Positions 55,901 through 64,000 of a stretch of 64,000 nucleotides of DNA are shown here, piece after piece. Origin of the DNA: Clostridium sp. E02. Lineage in GTDB: Bacteria > Bacillota > Clostridia > Lachnospirales > Lachnospiraceae. Location of the stretch: contig NZ_RJLQ01000010.1 in the NCBI RefSeq assembly GCF_003833015.1, positions 1 to 64,000 of the forward strand, read 5' to 3'. The translations under genes were made by a program, and so were the position numbers. Position 1 is the first letter of the stretch; the number at the start of each line of letters is the position of its first letter. The notes beneath the pieces are model-generated. The model had not been told where the DNA came from. It saw nothing but the letters and a program-made list of their open reading frames with translations, and did not search any database.

Positions 55901-57481
55901 ATTTGTAACCTGTGCAAAGAGCTGTTTGAAGTAATTAAACAAAGGCTGATGCTTTTTGCTTAATACTGCCAGAGGACTATCCGCTCCCATGGCTGACACT
56001 GCTTCCGCTCCATTTAAAGCCATGTGAAGAATCATCGTTTTATATTCTTCATAGGTATAACCATAGGTTTTCTGAAGCTTTGCTCTTTCTTCTTTCGAAA
56101 GACGCGGAACCCCTTTGTTTGGAATGGGCAGGTCTTTTAATTCAATCAGATTAGAATCCAGCCATTCCCCATAGGGCTTTCGCACAGCATAATACTCTTT
56201 TAGTTCCTCATCACTAATTAGAGAGCCTTTTCTCGTATCAATCAGAAGCATTTTACCAGGGCGAAGACGTTCTTTTTTCACTACATGACTCTGTTCGATA
56301 TCAATCGCCCCAACCTCGGATGCAAGAATCATATGATCATCATCCGTGATATAATATCTAGATGGTCGAAGACCATTCCGGTCTAAAACTGCTCCAACAA
56401 GGTCCCCATCGCTAAATACAATGGAAGCCGGACCATCCCAAGGTTCCATCATCGTCGCATAGTACCGGTAAAAATCACGAGTTTCCTGAGGCATAGATTT
56501 ATCATGTTCCCACGGCGCCGGAATGGTTACCATGACAGCAAGAGGAAGATCCATTCCACTCATAACCATAAATTCCAGTGCATTATCAAGCATAGCGGAG
56601 TCTGAACCTTCCTGATTAATAATAGGAAGTACCTTATGCATATCTGCATGGAAAAAATCAGATTCCATGGTTTCTTCTCTAGCCATCATTTTATCTACAT
56701 TACCGCGAATCGTATTGATCTCCCCGTTATGCACAATCAAACGGTTGGGATGGGCTCTCATCCAACTTGGATTTGTATTGGTACTGAAACGGGAATGTAC
56801 CACTGCGATGGCTGACTCATAATCTTTATCCTGAAGATCACCGAAAAATTTCCTTAACTCTTTTACCAAAAACATTCCTTTATAAACAATGGTTCTACTG
56901 CTCAATGAGACCACATAGGTATTATCATTGCTTTGTTCAAAAATCCGTCTGGATACATAAAGTTTTCTGTCAAATTCCAACCCCTGTTTTGTTTCTCCAG
57001 GTTTCTTTATAAAAGCCTGCACAATATAAGGCATACAGTTTACTGCTTTTTCTCCAATCAGTTCGGGATGGATCGGGACGTCTCTCCAACCAAGAAAATC
57101 CAGTCCTTCCTTTTTTACAATGATCTCAAACATCTTTTTTGCTTGATTTCTTGCAAGCTCATCTTGAGGAAAGAAAAACATGCCAACCCCATACTCTCTC
57201 TCTTCTCCCACCTCAATCCCCAAAGGTTTTGTAACCTTTTTAAAAAATTTGTGAGAAATCTGAAGCATGATGCCTACCCCATCACCAGTTTTTCCATCTG
57301 CATCCTTGCCTGCCCTGTGTTCTAGATTCTCCACTATATGGAGTGCCCGTTCCACTGTTTTATGAGTCTTAATGCCTTTCATATTGGCAACCGCGCCAAT
57401 TCCGCAGTTGTCATGTTCAAAACGGGAATCATATAAACCCGGAGTTACTGCTTTGTTCGGAGATTGTAAACTCTTATCCAT
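52922..57481 (-). CDS. gltB: Glutamate synthase large subunit
   Basis: The 1519-residue enzyme makes two glutamates from glutamine and 2-oxoglutarate. After a short propeptide comes the class II amidotransferase with the catalytic Cys in HDNCGIG (about residue 27 of the precursor), then the central domain, the FMN-binding synthase domain with the [3Fe-4S] cluster Cys set CNLDTCPVG, and a C-terminal beta-helix. AAAGGA 7 bases before ATG 57481 supports this start over 57508. A promoter lies about 75 bases upstream. Together with gltD it is the main ammonium-assimilating route via glutamine. Confidence 0.96.
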   Translation of the reverse strand: MDKSLQSPNKAVTPGLYDSRFEHDNCGIGAVANMKGIKTHKTVERALHIVENLEHRAGKDADGKTGDGVGIMLQISHKFFKKVTKPLGIEVGEEREYGVGMFFFPQDELARNQAKKMFEIIVKKEGLDFLGWRDVPIHPELIGEKAVNCMPYIVQAFIKKPGETKQGLEFDRKLYVSRRIFEQSNDNTYVVSLSSRTIVYKGMFLVKELRKFFGDLQDKDYESAIAVVHSRFSTNTNPSWMRAHPNRLIVHNGEINTIRGNVDKMMAREETMESDFFHADMHKVLPIINQEGSDSAMLDNALEFMVMSGMDLPLAVMVTIPAPWEHDKSMPQETRDFYRYYATMMEPWDGPASIVFSDGDLVGAVLDRNGLRPSRYYITDDDHMILASEVGAIDIEQSHVVKKERLRPGKMLLIDTRKGSLISDEELKEYYAVRKPYGEWLDSNLIELKDLPIPNKGVPRLSKEERAKLQKTYGYTYEEYKTMILHMALNGAEAVSAMGADSPLAVLSKKHQPLFNYFKQLFAQVTNPPIDSIREEIVTSTTVYVGEEGNILQEKAENCKILKVTNPILTSTDLLKIKHMNKSGFKVEVIPITYYKNTSLEKAIDRLFLEADRAHRDGANIIILSDRDIDENHVPIPSLLAVSALQQHLVKTKKRTSVALILESGEPREVHHFATLLGYGACAINPYLAQESIHNLIDSGMLDKDYYAAVEDYNLAVLHGIVKIASKMGISTIQSYQGAQIFEAIGISKKVVNQYFTDTVSRVEGIDLEDIANDVDTLHSAAFDPLGLDVDLTLNSVGSHKERAGEEEHLYNPRTIHLLQQAARTGNYETFKEYSNALTNEGQMVNLRSLLDFDDSKTKEIPLNEVESEDSIVKRFKTGAMSYGSISREAHETLALAMNQIHGKSNSGEGGESLERLTIGSDGKNRCSAIKQVASGRFGVTSRYLVSAKEIQIKMAQGAKPGEGGHLPGKKVYPWVAKTRHSTTGVGLISPPPHHDIYSIEDLAQLIYDLKNSNTQARISVKLVSEAGVGTVAAGVAKAGAQVILISAFDGGTGAAPRNSIYNAGLPWELGVAEAHQTLIMNGLRDKVILETDGKLMTGRDVAIACMLGAEEFGFATAPLVTLGCVMMRVCNLDTCPVGIATQNPELRKRFKGKPEYVINFMYFIAKELREYMAKLGIRTVDELVGRTDLLKKKDKVSFHRADKVDLSSILGNPYAELKLAGYDKKHIYDFELEKTIDEKILLKKLKQALQSGQKKGLQIDVSNTDRALGSIFGSEITRLYPEGLPEDTFVINCNGSGGQSFGAFIPKGLTLELVGDSNDYFGKGLSGGKLVVYPPQGVKFKASENIVIGNVALYGATSGKAFICGVAGERFCVRNSGATAVVEGVGDHGCEYMTGGRVVVLGSTGKNFAAGMSGGIAYVLDEKRDLYKRLNKEMVSFEEITNKYDVLELKDMIKEHVAYTNSEKGKEILDNFGEYLPKFKKIMPHDYRRMLNTIIQMEEKGLSSEQAQIEAFYANTKK

Positions 57482-57548
57482 AATCTCATCCTTTCCTGAC
57501 TGCCCCATCTGCTTTGAGGTGATAAAGTGTAACAGTGAATTTTAATTG

Positions 57549-57577
57549 ATAATACTACATTTTTCACACTTTGTAAA
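57549..57577 (-). promoter_or_regulatory. Sigma-A promoter of gltBD
   Basis: TTTACA (57577-57572) and TATTAT (57554-57549) on the minus strand are 17 bp apart. Confidence 0.65.
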
Positions 57578-57794
57578 TGCGTTTTATTTGAGAGTTTTCA
57601 GATAATTCGTCTATTTGCATATTTTATAAATATAGTCTGATTTTATATGTTTTATATCATTATTTTCTATTGTTTTCGTGCAATTTAGTCTATCACTTTC
57701 TTCATTGGCATAAATTACTAATATTTTTAAGTATGTGCTTTCGATTATTAAGTGATGAATGATTTTTGCTAATCATATCTTTTATTTACAACAC

Positions 57795-57830
57795 AAAAAA
57801 GCCCTGGAAAATATCTTTCCAGAACTTTTA
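57795..57830 (-). terminator. Terminator of ptsH
   Basis: CTGGAAA and TTTCCAG with outer AAAAG/CTTTT pairing form a stem with a 5-base loop, followed by a T run on the minus strand. Confidence 0.85.
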
Positions 57831-57860
57831 ATCATATCTTTTATTCAAATCTGTTACGGA

Positions 57861-58127
57861 TTACATCTCCCCGAGACCGCTCTCAATCGCTTCGGCCATG
57901 GTTTTAATTGCCTCTTCCTCATCTTCACCATCACAAATTACTACAATCTGTGCGCCAGATTTAATTCCTGCTGCCATGACATTTAATACGCTCTTTGCTA
58001 CGATTCTCTTTTCTCCGTATTCAACAATAATATCAGATTTAAATTTCATCGCTGTCTGGGACAGAACACCTGCCGGTCTTAAATGAAGTCCGGATGGATT
58101 TACTACAGTCAGTGTTTTCGAAACCAT
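57861..58127 (-). CDS. ptsH: Phosphocarrier protein HPr
   Basis: The 88-residue protein carries phosphate from enzyme I to PTS transporters such as FruA in this window. His15 lies in SGLHLRPAG, and the regulatory Ser46 lies in AKSVLNV, both at standard positions; Ser46 is the target of HPr kinase in carbon catabolite control. ATG 58127 follows AAGGAG. Here it is a single gene without ptsI, as in many Clostridia. The promoter and terminator show it is transcribed alone. Confidence 0.95.
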   Translation of the reverse strand: MVSKTLTVVNPSGLHLRPAGVLSQTAMKFKSDIIVEYGEKRIVAKSVLNVMAAGIKSGAQIVVICDGEDEEEAIKTMAEAIESGLGEM

Positions 58128-58171
58128 AATGTACACTCCTTTATCCTCTATTTTTATACTCCACGCAACTA

Positions 58172-58200
58172 ATTTTATTACAATATCGAATTTGTGTCAA
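58172..58200 (-). promoter_or_regulatory. Sigma-A promoter of ptsH
   Basis: TTGACA (58200-58195) and TAAAAT (58177-58172) on the minus strand are 17 bp apart, about 40 bases before the ATG. Confidence 0.8.
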
Positions 58201-58271
58201 GACAAACCCATTATCTCTTTCATATAGTTCCTATGGATTGACTCTTGTCCTTATTGGTTCTCCAATTTTTT

Positions 58272-58883
58272 CTATTCTCTCTTTGAATAGATACAGCCAC
58301 AATAATCCTGTCTATAAAGATCATACTCTTTGGATAATTCAATAGAACGTTTGAAACCATTGTTCTTTTTGAAATCAGAAGTCAGGTAGGGAACTCGATA
58401 CTCTTTCTCTAGCTTCTTCCCGATCTTGTTAAGCTGCTCAGCATTCTTTAACGGGCTTATGGATAACGTTGTGGTGAAATAATCATACTTGCCTGCCTGG
58501 GCCACTTTGGCCGCTTCCTGCAACCGAAGCTCATAGCATCTAAAACACCTTTCACCACCTTCCGGCACCTCCTCAAGTCCCTTCACCATCCGAAAGAATT
58601 CATCCGGTTCATAGGCACCAGCCTGCATGGTAACCGGATTTTGAAACTTCATATCACGAATTAGTTTCTCCTGTTCTTTTACACGTCTGGCGTATTCCTC
58701 TCTCGGGTAAATGTTGGGGTTGTAAAAATAAACGGTGATTTTAAAATATTGGGATAAGTATTCCAAAACATAACTGCTGCATGGAGCACAGCAACTATGT
58801 AAAAGCAGCCTGGGAACCTTCTCTTGTTCCCCCAAGCTTTCTATGATCTGCTCCAGTTCCTTCTGATAATTTCTCCGGTTCAT
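58272..58883 (-). CDS. queH: Epoxyqueuosine reductase QueH
   Basis: The 203-residue protein (older name DUF208) reduces epoxyqueuosine to queuosine in tRNA, replacing the unrelated QueG. Its metal-binding cysteines are HSCCAPCSSY near residue 30, GGERCFRCYELR near 111 and DYCGCIYS near the end. AAGGAGA precedes the ATG. It lies after the rpoD terminator and should have its own promoter, which I could not identify. Other queuosine genes are not in the window. Confidence 0.92.
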   Translation of the reverse strand: MNRRNYQKELEQIIESLGEQEKVPRLLLHSCCAPCSSYVLEYLSQYFKITVYFYNPNIYPREEYARRVKEQEKLIRDMKFQNPVTMQAGAYEPDEFFRMVKGLEEVPEGGERCFRCYELRLQEAAKVAQAGKYDYFTTTLSISPLKNAEQLNKIGKKLEKEYRVPYLTSDFKKNNGFKRSIELSKEYDLYRQDYCGCIYSKRE

Positions 58884-58916
58884 CGCGTCTCCTTCCCTGC
58901 CGTCTATAAGAATGAC

Positions 58917-58946
58917 AAAAAAGCGCAGTCAAATTGCAGCTGCGCC
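58917..58946 (-). terminator. Terminator of rpoD
   Basis: GGCGCAG and CTGCGCT form a 6-7-bp GC-rich stem around an 11-base loop, followed by TTTTTTG on the minus strand. Confidence 0.85.
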
Positions 58947-58956
58947 TCTTTGTGTC

Positions 58957-60093
58957 TTATAAGAAATCTCTGATTCGTTTGCTCCGAACTGGATTTCTAA
59001 GCTTTCTAAGTGCTTTCGCTTCAATCTGTCTGATTCGTTCGCGGGTAACGTTAAATTCTTTCCCCACTTCTTCTAATGTACGCGGGTGTCCATCTTCCAA
59101 TCCAAATCTAAGAACTATCACTTGCCGCTCTCTCTCCTTCAAATCACCAAGGAGCGCATCAATATGTTCTCTTAGCATAACAGATTCAACATTACCTTCT
59201 GGGGTAAGTACGTTATTATCCGCCACAAAATCACCTAAGTTAGAGTCATCTTCTTCTCCAATCGGTGTCTCTAAAGATGCCGGTTCTCTTGCAATCTGCA
59301 TAATTTCCATCACTTTGTCCTCTGTCATATCAAGAGCCTCCGCCAGTTCTCCGATGGAAGGTTCATATCCCAGTTCAAGTGTTAGTTTTCTCTGCATTTT
59401 AGACATCTTATTGATCGTTTCAACCATATGCACAGGCACACGGATTGTCCTTGCCTGATCTGCAAGGGCACGGGTTACAGACTGGCGTATCCACCAAGTA
59501 GCATATGTACTTAATTTATAACCTTTTGTGTAATCAAATTTTTCAACACCTTTAATGAGCCCTAAGTTCCCTTCCTGTACAAGATCAAGGAAGTTCATAC
59601 CACGGCCTGTATATCTCTTGGCTATGCTGACAACCAGACGTAAATTTGCTTCAATCAAACGATCCTTTGCAATTTCATCGCCATCTGCTTTTCTCTTAGC
59701 AAGACGCAGTTCTTCTTCTGCATTTAAAAGTGGCACTGTACCAATCTCTTTTAAATACATACGGACGGGGTCTTCCGTACCAATCCCATCAAGCAAATCA
59801 ATCGCATCCAAATCAATATCTTCTTCTTCTGTTTCTTTAAAGCTTTCGACATCATCGTCAATTATAAGGTTGCCTGGTAGGAGCACATCTTCAGTTAAAG
59901 TGGAGTCATCCATGACCGGGATCACGTCAACGCCGCGATTCTCCAGGTACGTATAAATCTGATCCATCTGCTCGGTAGTCAGTTCTTCCCCTACAAAGAA
60001 GTTATTAATCTCTGTTACATCCAAAGCGTTATGCTTTGTTTTTGCAATCTCGACAAGTTTCCCTAGCTTATCTAAAAAATTATCTTTTTCCAC
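58957..60093 (-). CDS. rpoD: Primary sigma factor RpoD (SigA)
   Basis: The 378-residue sigma factor directs RNA polymerase to housekeeping promoters, such as the TTGACA/TATAAT pairs in this window. Regions in order: 1.1 (about 1-75), 1.2 ([12 protein letters not shown]), 2 ([18 protein letters not shown] and YATWWIRQ), 3 and 4.2 ([20 protein letters not shown]). The start codon is GTG at 60093 with AAAGGA before it. dnaG, often its upstream neighbour, is absent here; the gene has its own consensus promoter. Confidence 0.97.
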   Translation of the reverse strand: MEKDNFLDKLGKLVEIAKTKHNALDVTEINNFFVGEELTTEQMDQIYTYLENRGVDVIPVMDDSTLTEDVLLPGNLIIDDDVESFKETEEEDIDLDAIDLLDGIGTEDPVRMYLKEIGTVPLLNAEEELRLAKRKADGDEIAKDRLIEANLRLVVSIAKRYTGRGMNFLDLVQEGNLGLIKGVEKFDYTKGYKLSTYATWWIRQSVTRALADQARTIRVPVHMVETINKMSKMQRKLTLELGYEPSIGELAEALDMTEDKVMEIMQIAREPASLETPIGEEDDSNLGDFVADNNVLTPEGNVESVMLREHIDALLGDLKERERQVIVLRFGLEDGHPRTLEEVGKEFNVTRERIRQIEAKALRKLRNPVRSKRIRDFL

Positions 60094-60144
60094 TTAATAA
60101 CGTCCTTTCGCTAAGAAGTATACATAAAGCCCACACAACTTTTC

Positions 60145-60173
60145 ATTATATACTACCGCAATCTTTATTTCAA
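60145..60173 (-). promoter_or_regulatory. Sigma-A promoter of rpoD
   Basis: TTGAAA (60173-60168) and TATAAT (60150-60145) on the minus strand are 17 bp apart. Confidence 0.8.
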
Positions 60174-60198
60174 CATATTTCTTTTAAAAATAACAGTT

Positions 60199-61101
60199 TT
60201 ATTGCTTTTTCGGCTGATTTCTCATAATTCGGATCTTTTTCTTTAAATTAATGATCGAAACTTCACGCTTCGTACCTCCAAATTCCCCATCCAATACCCA
60301 ATCAATTGGTTCGTCAGAGATTATCTTTAAAGATCTTGTCCTAAATTTGTGGACGTATTCATTGGGTTCTTCTTTCAAGAACATGTAATTAATAAGGTTC
60401 GTCAGATCCAGAGCTGTCTTAGGTGTCCGAATTAAGAGAACTTCGAATTCCCCGTCGTCTAACGCGACATCCTGTGTAACAAGACCTTTAAAACCGCCCA
60501 CACTTATGGTATTGGTCACCATTCCAAAAATAAATTCTCCTGTCATTTTTAGTTCATCACACTCGACATGAATGGAATAAGATTTTAAGGAAGCTAAACT
60601 TTTCATTCCCTCTAACATATAAGCCTGATGTCCCAGAACATTCTTCTTGTCCTGAGAAGTCAGATAGGAAACTTCTGTAAATGCACCAAACGCCGCAATA
60701 TATACAAAGTATCTGTCTTCGCAAAAACAGCCAATATCAATGGGGTACGGATCGCCAGTTACCGCAGCTTTGGCAGCTGTTATCATATCCTTTGGTATCT
60801 TTAAACTAGAGGCGAAATCATTCGTAGAGCCTGCTGGAATATATCCAAGATCTGGATACTCCTCTAATTCCATCAACCCGCTTATGGTTTCATTTAAGGT
60901 ACCATCTCCACCACTGCAAATCACCAGATCCATACCCTTTCCAAAGGAAGATGCTGCTGATTTGGCATCCTCTACCCCTTGCGTTACATGAACGGACAGT
61001 TCATAACCTGCCTTCGCAAAAATATCCAATATATCCATTAACTTATTTCTGATCTGCGATTTTCCAGAACGTGGATTAAATATAAAAAGCATCTTTTTCA
61101 T
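60199..61101 (-). CDS. Diacylglycerol kinase-family lipid kinase (YegS/DgkB type)
   Basis: The 300-residue soluble lipid kinase has the catalytic domain motif GGDGTLNE at residues 64-71, IFNPRSGK at the N-terminus and IPAGSTNDFA near 93. Such enzymes phosphorylate diacylglycerol or related lipids at the membrane, or act on sphingoid-type lipids. ATG 61101 follows AGGTG, which overlaps the mutY stop. It ends the argF-birA-mutY operon. The exact lipid is unknown. Confidence 0.88.
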   Translation of the reverse strand: MKKMLFIFNPRSGKSQIRNKLMDILDIFAKAGYELSVHVTQGVEDAKSAASSFGKGMDLVICSGGDGTLNETISGLMELEEYPDLGYIPAGSTNDFASSLKIPKDMITAAKAAVTGDPYPIDIGCFCEDRYFVYIAAFGAFTEVSYLTSQDKKNVLGHQAYMLEGMKSLASLKSYSIHVECDELKMTGEFIFGMVTNTISVGGFKGLVTQDVALDDGEFEVLLIRTPKTALDLTNLINYMFLKEEPNEYVHKFRTRSLKIISDEPIDWVLDGEFGGTKREVSIINLKKKIRIMRNQPKKQ

Positions 61102-61106
61102 TATTA

Positions 61107-62210
61107 TCACCTAATCAACTTTGTATACGCTTTGAATGCGCTTGGCAAAGAATAAGTTTTCTTTAAGTCTTCTGGCAAAATCCAGAGGTAATCCGATACT
61201 GGTATATTTTTTAATTCAATCCAATATCCGATCATATGCCATTCTACATGGCTGAAGATATGTTTTGATGCAGAAAGAGAAGTGATCTTGGCTTCTGTTA
61301 CCCCAAGTATTGACGGAAGATCTTCTTTCGATACATGGCCATTCAGATTGGGGAATTCAAACAAAGAAGCCAAAAGCCCAGTATCCTTCCTCTTTTGAAT
61401 TGCAACCTTACCGTCTTTTAAAAGAAGCAATACAGTCCTGTCTTCTGCCTTTCTTGATTTTTTGGGCGTTTTTACAGGGATAACAGACGTGAGCTCTTTC
61501 TTTTTGGCAATGCATAAGGATTCCAGGGGACACCGTTCACACAAAGGATTCCCATTGGGAATGCAAACCATAGCACCAAGTTCGATCAGCGCCTGGTTAT
61601 AAGAACCTGGATCTTCCTTTGGCATGGCTTCTCTTAATTTATCTTCTATTCTACGTTTTACAGACTGTTTTAAAACATCTTCCTCACTACCAGTCACTCT
61701 GGAAAACACTCGTAAGACATTGCCATCCACAGCGGGAACTGGAATATGAAACGCAATGGAAGCTATGGCACCCGCCGTATAAGATCCTATCCCTGGTAAA
61801 GATAACAATTCTTCAAAGGAGGCTGGAAGTTCTCCATTGTACCGTTCCATCACAAGACTGGCCGCTTTTTGTAGATTCTTCGCTCGACTGTAATAACCAA
61901 GTCCCTCCCATAGTTTTAACAGTCTGTCTTCCGATACAGCCGCCAGATCGGTAATTCCAGGCAAGGCTTCCATAAAACGATGATAGTAGGGCTTTACTGC
62001 CTCAACTCTAGTCTGTTGTAACATAATCTCAGATATCCAGACACCATAAGGAGTGGGGTTATCTCTCCATGGCAGGATACGTTTTTGATCCTGATACCAG
62101 GAAAGCAACGGGCGCTCCATAAGTTTAAGCCGCTCCCATTCTTCCACCTCACGGTCTTCTGGTTCTAAAACCTGTAATTTGTCATAAAAGAATGATTTAT
62201 ACATATCCAT
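61107..62210 (-). CDS. mutY: A/G-specific adenine glycosylase MutY
   Basis: The 367-residue repair enzyme removes adenine opposite 8-oxoguanine. The catalytic Glu is in QQTRVEAV, the helix-hairpin-helix is LPGIGSYTAGAI with the Asp in PAVDGNV, and a [4Fe-4S] cluster is held by CIPNGNPLCERCPLESLC. A NUDIX-like C-terminal domain (FSHVEWHM) recognises the damaged base. It overlaps the birA stop by 14 bases. Confidence 0.95.
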   Translation of the reverse strand: MDMYKSFFYDKLQVLEPEDREVEEWERLKLMERPLLSWYQDQKRILPWRDNPTPYGVWISEIMLQQTRVEAVKPYYHRFMEALPGITDLAAVSEDRLLKLWEGLGYYSRAKNLQKAASLVMERYNGELPASFEELLSLPGIGSYTAGAIASIAFHIPVPAVDGNVLRVFSRVTGSEEDVLKQSVKRRIEDKLREAMPKEDPGSYNQALIELGAMVCIPNGNPLCERCPLESLCIAKKKELTSVIPVKTPKKSRKAEDRTVLLLLKDGKVAIQKRKDTGLLASLFEFPNLNGHVSKEDLPSILGVTEAKITSLSASKHIFSHVEWHMIGYWIELKNIPVSDYLWILPEDLKKTYSLPSAFKAYTKLIR

Positions 62211-63180
62211 ATATCCCCCGGACCGATACTTCTCCGGAATTGACCTGCCTTACCTCCCCATCAAGCAATTCTACCAAGAGTTCTCCTTTTTCATTAATCC
62301 CCAAAGCAGTGCCCTTATACTCTCCTGACGGATCTAAAATCAAGACTTCATTCCCTAAATTTACCATATGCTCATTATAGACACTTATCAGCCCGGATAG
62401 ATCACCCTGGCTGATAAATTCTAAATAGTACTGTTCAAACGACTCCATAATAGACGCAACAAGATGACTTCTTCTTACTGGCTTTCCTTTTTCCATAAAT
62501 AGGGATGCTGCAGTCTTTTCCAGTACTTCTGGAAATTCTTCCTGATTGGCATTGATTCCGATACCAACAACTACATAATGGATCGCCATAAGTTCCGTAC
62601 TCATCTCTGTGAGAATTCCGCATACCTTTTTTCCGCCAGATACAAGATCGTTGGGCCATTTAATCATGCAAGACAAACCCGTCTCCTTCTCAATCCCATC
62701 CTGAACAGCGAGTGCCGCTACAAGCGTCAGCATAGCGGCCTTTGCTGGAGGAAGATCTGGTCTAAGGATCAGACTCATAAATATGTTCTTACCCGCTGGA
62801 GAAATCCAGTTTCTCCCTCTTCTTCCACGTCCTGCATTCTGACCATCAGAGATTACAAGAGTTCCGTCTTCTGCCCCGTCCTCTGCCAGATGCTTTGCTG
62901 CTATATTTGTAGAATCAATAGAGGTGTAAAATTCAATTCTTTTGCCGAAATTCCCCCGAATGCAACTTTCTATCTCTGTTTTCGTCATTATATCACAAGA
63001 ATCGATGAAATGATACCCCTTGTTTCGAACCGCTTCTATCTGATATCCTTCTTCTTCCAGCTGACGGATCACCTTCCATACAGCCGTTCTAGATACCCCG
63101 AATCTCTCACATATATCTTGTCCGGACAAATAGGTATTGCTTTCTTTTAACAACTTAAGCACTTCCTTTTTCAACTTCAT
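62197..63180 (-). CDS. birA: Bifunctional biotin-[acetyl-CoA-carboxylase] ligase / repressor BirA
   Basis: The 327-residue protein has an N-terminal winged helix (about 1-60, SGQDICERFGVSRTAVWK), a biotin ligase core with GRGRRGRNW and KWPNDL, and a C-terminal SH3-like domain. It attaches biotin to carboxylases and can repress biotin genes. ATG 63180 overlaps the stop of the upstream membrane-protein gene (TGATG). No biotin operon is in the window. Confidence 0.95.
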   Translation of the reverse strand: MKLKKEVLKLLKESNTYLSGQDICERFGVSRTAVWKVIRQLEEEGYQIEAVRNKGYHFIDSCDIMTKTEIESCIRGNFGKRIEFYTSIDSTNIAAKHLAEDGAEDGTLVISDGQNAGRGRRGRNWISPAGKNIFMSLILRPDLPPAKAAMLTLVAALAVQDGIEKETGLSCMIKWPNDLVSGGKKVCGILTEMSTELMAIHYVVVGIGINANQEEFPEVLEKTAASLFMEKGKPVRRSHLVASIMESFEQYYLEFISQGDLSGLISVYNEHMVNLGNEVLILDPSGEYKGTALGINEKGELLVELLDGEVRQVNSGEVSVRGIYGYV

Positions 63181-63488
63181 CACCCCCACCAGATACTAAC
63201 TGCACTGATTAAGGTGAGAAATAATAGCAACACCCCAAATAATAAAGCAATCATCCCAGCTGCTTTTTTCCGTTTTTCTCTTCCACCGAGCTTGATTTTA
63301 TAAATCCCATTGATCAGATTCAGCATTCCTGCAAGAAAAAATATGGCAGGAAATAAAAGCATATGATCTTCTGGATTTAAGAATGAAATAACCCCCAGCA
63401 CCACAATTAAAATCCCCACAACAATATGAGCCAGATCCACAATCATAGAAGCGTTCCTTAAGTTTCTTCCTCGTTCTTGTATATACAT
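63180..63488 (-). CDS. Small membrane protein of unknown function
   Basis: The 102-residue product has three hydrophobic segments (about 17-37, 43-62 and 76-99) joined by short loops, with a basic stretch KLGGREKRKK before the last one. I do not recognise a named family. AGGAGA precedes the ATG, and the gene lies one base after argF and overlaps birA by one base, so it is tightly bound into the operon. Confidence 0.75.
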   Translation of the reverse strand: MYIQERGRNLRNASMIVDLAHIVVGILIVVLGVISFLNPEDHMLLFPAIFFLAGMLNLINGIYKIKLGGREKRKKAAGMIALLFGVLLLFLTLISAVSIWWG

Positions 63489-63489
63489 A

Positions 63490-64000
63490 TTACTCTCCTA
63501 ATGTTGCAACCATCACTGCCTTTATGGTATGCATTCTGTTTTCTGCTTCATCAAACACCACAGATATGCCCGATTCAAAGACATCTTCTGTCACCTCATT
63601 GCCCTTGACTGCAGGCAGGCAGTGCATAAATATGGTTGTATCTTTTCCTGTTTTATTCATCAGTTCCTGATTCACTTGATAGGGTTTTAAAAGAGATACA
63701 CGCTCTGCGGCTTTCTCTTCTTCTCCCATGGAGCACCATACGTCTGTATAAATTATATCCGCTCCCTTTACTCCATCTAAATCTTCTGTTAGAGTAATGG
63801 TACTTCCGCTGATTTTTGCATATTCCTGGCATTCTTCTACTAGTTCCATTTTGGGCCAAAGACTCTTGGGAGCCAAAATGGTAACATGAATCCCAATCTT
63901 ACTCATTCCGATTAACAGACTGTTTGCCATGTTATTTCGTCCATCCCCTGCATAAACAAATCGAAGTCCCTTTAAATATCCAAATTGTTCTTTTATGGTA
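63490..64000 (-). CDS. argF: Ornithine carbamoyltransferase, partial (N-terminus beyond window)
   Basis: The visible 169 or so residues are the C-terminal half of the enzyme that makes citrulline from ornithine and carbamoyl phosphate. The reading frame stays open to the window edge, with [13 protein letters not shown] ahead of the first internal Met, the ornithine-binding DVWCSMG, and the signature FMHCLPA. A frame starting at 63930 is therefore only a truncation of the gene. The arginine-synthesis or arginine-deiminase context cannot be seen. Confidence 0.95.
   Translation of the reverse strand, partial: TIKEQFGYLKGLRFVYAGDGRNNMANSLLIGMSKIGIHVTILAPKSLWPKMELVEECQEYAKISGSTITLTEDLDGVKGADIIYTDVWCSMGEEEKAAERVSLLKPYQVNQELMNKTGKDTTIFMHCLPAVKGNEVTEDVFESGISVVFDEAENRMHTIKAVMVATLGE

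Larger units (their letters stand above)
57482..57860. other. Intergenic region between ptsH and gltB
   Basis: About 380 bases without a gene. They hold the gltB promoter (57549-57577), the ptsH terminator (57795-57830) and a perfect 17-bp direct repeat (TAATCATATCTTTTATT at 57770-57786 and 57829-57845) on both sides of the terminator. The remainder is AT-rich, with nothing I can name. Confidence 0.6.

Noticed and set aside
58934-59458. 174-residue plus-strand frame opposite rpoD
   Set aside because: It is a Ser/Arg-rich antisense shadow of the conserved sigma factor with no start signal.
62578-63150. 190-residue plus-strand frame opposite birA
   Set aside because: It is antisense to a fully conserved gene and has low-quality composition and no ribosome binding site.
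63490-63930. Complete 146-residue gene at the right edge
   Set aside because: The frame stays open beyond 63930 with conserved ornithine carbamoyltransferase sequence, so it is a partial argF.

Overview
The window looks like ordinary core chromosome of a low-to-medium GC, spore-forming anaerobic Firmicute, most likely a Lachnospiraceae (Clostridium cluster XIVa) member. The reasons are a Clostridia-style division and wall (dcw) cluster with a SpoVD-type penicillin-binding protein, a Spo0E-like sporulation protein, queH, a KtrAB potassium channel, Opp-type sugar importers, consensus sigma-A promoters and AGGAGG ribosome binding sites. I see no rRNA, tRNA, CRISPR array, insertion sequence or prophage. 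Nearly all genes run on the minus strand; the exceptions are a PTS IIC gene at the left edge, a doubtful small membrane protein near 5.5 kb, and ychF near 50 kb.

Layout. 0.2-1.3 kb: lone PTS IIC permease. 1.3-3.5 kb: ktrB-ktrA followed by a 54-residue Cys-rich membrane peptide. 3.6-5.4 kb: an LCP-family protein and a HAD phosphatase. 5.5-9.7 kb: fructose operon (fruK-fruA) next to an RpiR-family regulator whose own promoter carries a HexR-like palindrome. 9.8-12.4 kb: cyclopropane fatty acid synthase, a phosphopantetheinyl transferase and a metallo-beta-lactamase-fold protein. 12.7-16.2 kb: ahpC, an AhpF-like reductase with reversed domain order, and enolase. 16.5-17.8 kb: trpS and a small conserved-looking protein. 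17.9-21.9 kb: methionine synthesis (metF, a separate MetH reactivation-domain protein, metH). 21.9-24.0 kb: hflK-hflC behind a consensus promoter and what reads as a yybP-ykoY manganese riboswitch with its terminator. 24.1-37.6 kb: compact dcw cluster in the order mraZ, rsmH, ftsL, ftsI, spoVD, mraY, murD, ftsW, murA, ftsQ, ftsZ and a small unknown gene. It lacks murE, murF, murG, murC and ftsA at this place.

37.8-48.7 kb: an oligosaccharide operon with an Opp-type solute-binding lipoprotein, two permeases, two ATPases, a GH2 beta-mannosidase-like enzyme and a GH3 beta-glucosidase-like enzyme. It probably imports and degrades short beta-linked (mannan or glucan type) oligosaccharides in the cytoplasm. 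48.9-51.3 kb: lgt coupled to a Spo0E-like gene, diverging from ychF. 51.4-57.5 kb: glutamate synthase gltB-gltD. 57.9-60.1 kb: HPr (ptsH), queH and rpoD. 60.2-64 kb: argF (cut by the window edge), a small membrane protein, birA, mutY and a diacylglycerol-kinase-family lipid kinase, packed as one apparent operon.

The best points for a second look are the manganese-riboswitch-like leader of hflKC, the four 10-bp-phased MraZ boxes after the mraZ promoter, a KTG-to-KTA change in the SpoVD-like protein, the reversed AhpF architecture, and two very small genes (the FeoB-associated-like peptide and the Spo0E-like protein) that are easy to miss. I did not find a convincing undescribed multi-gene system.
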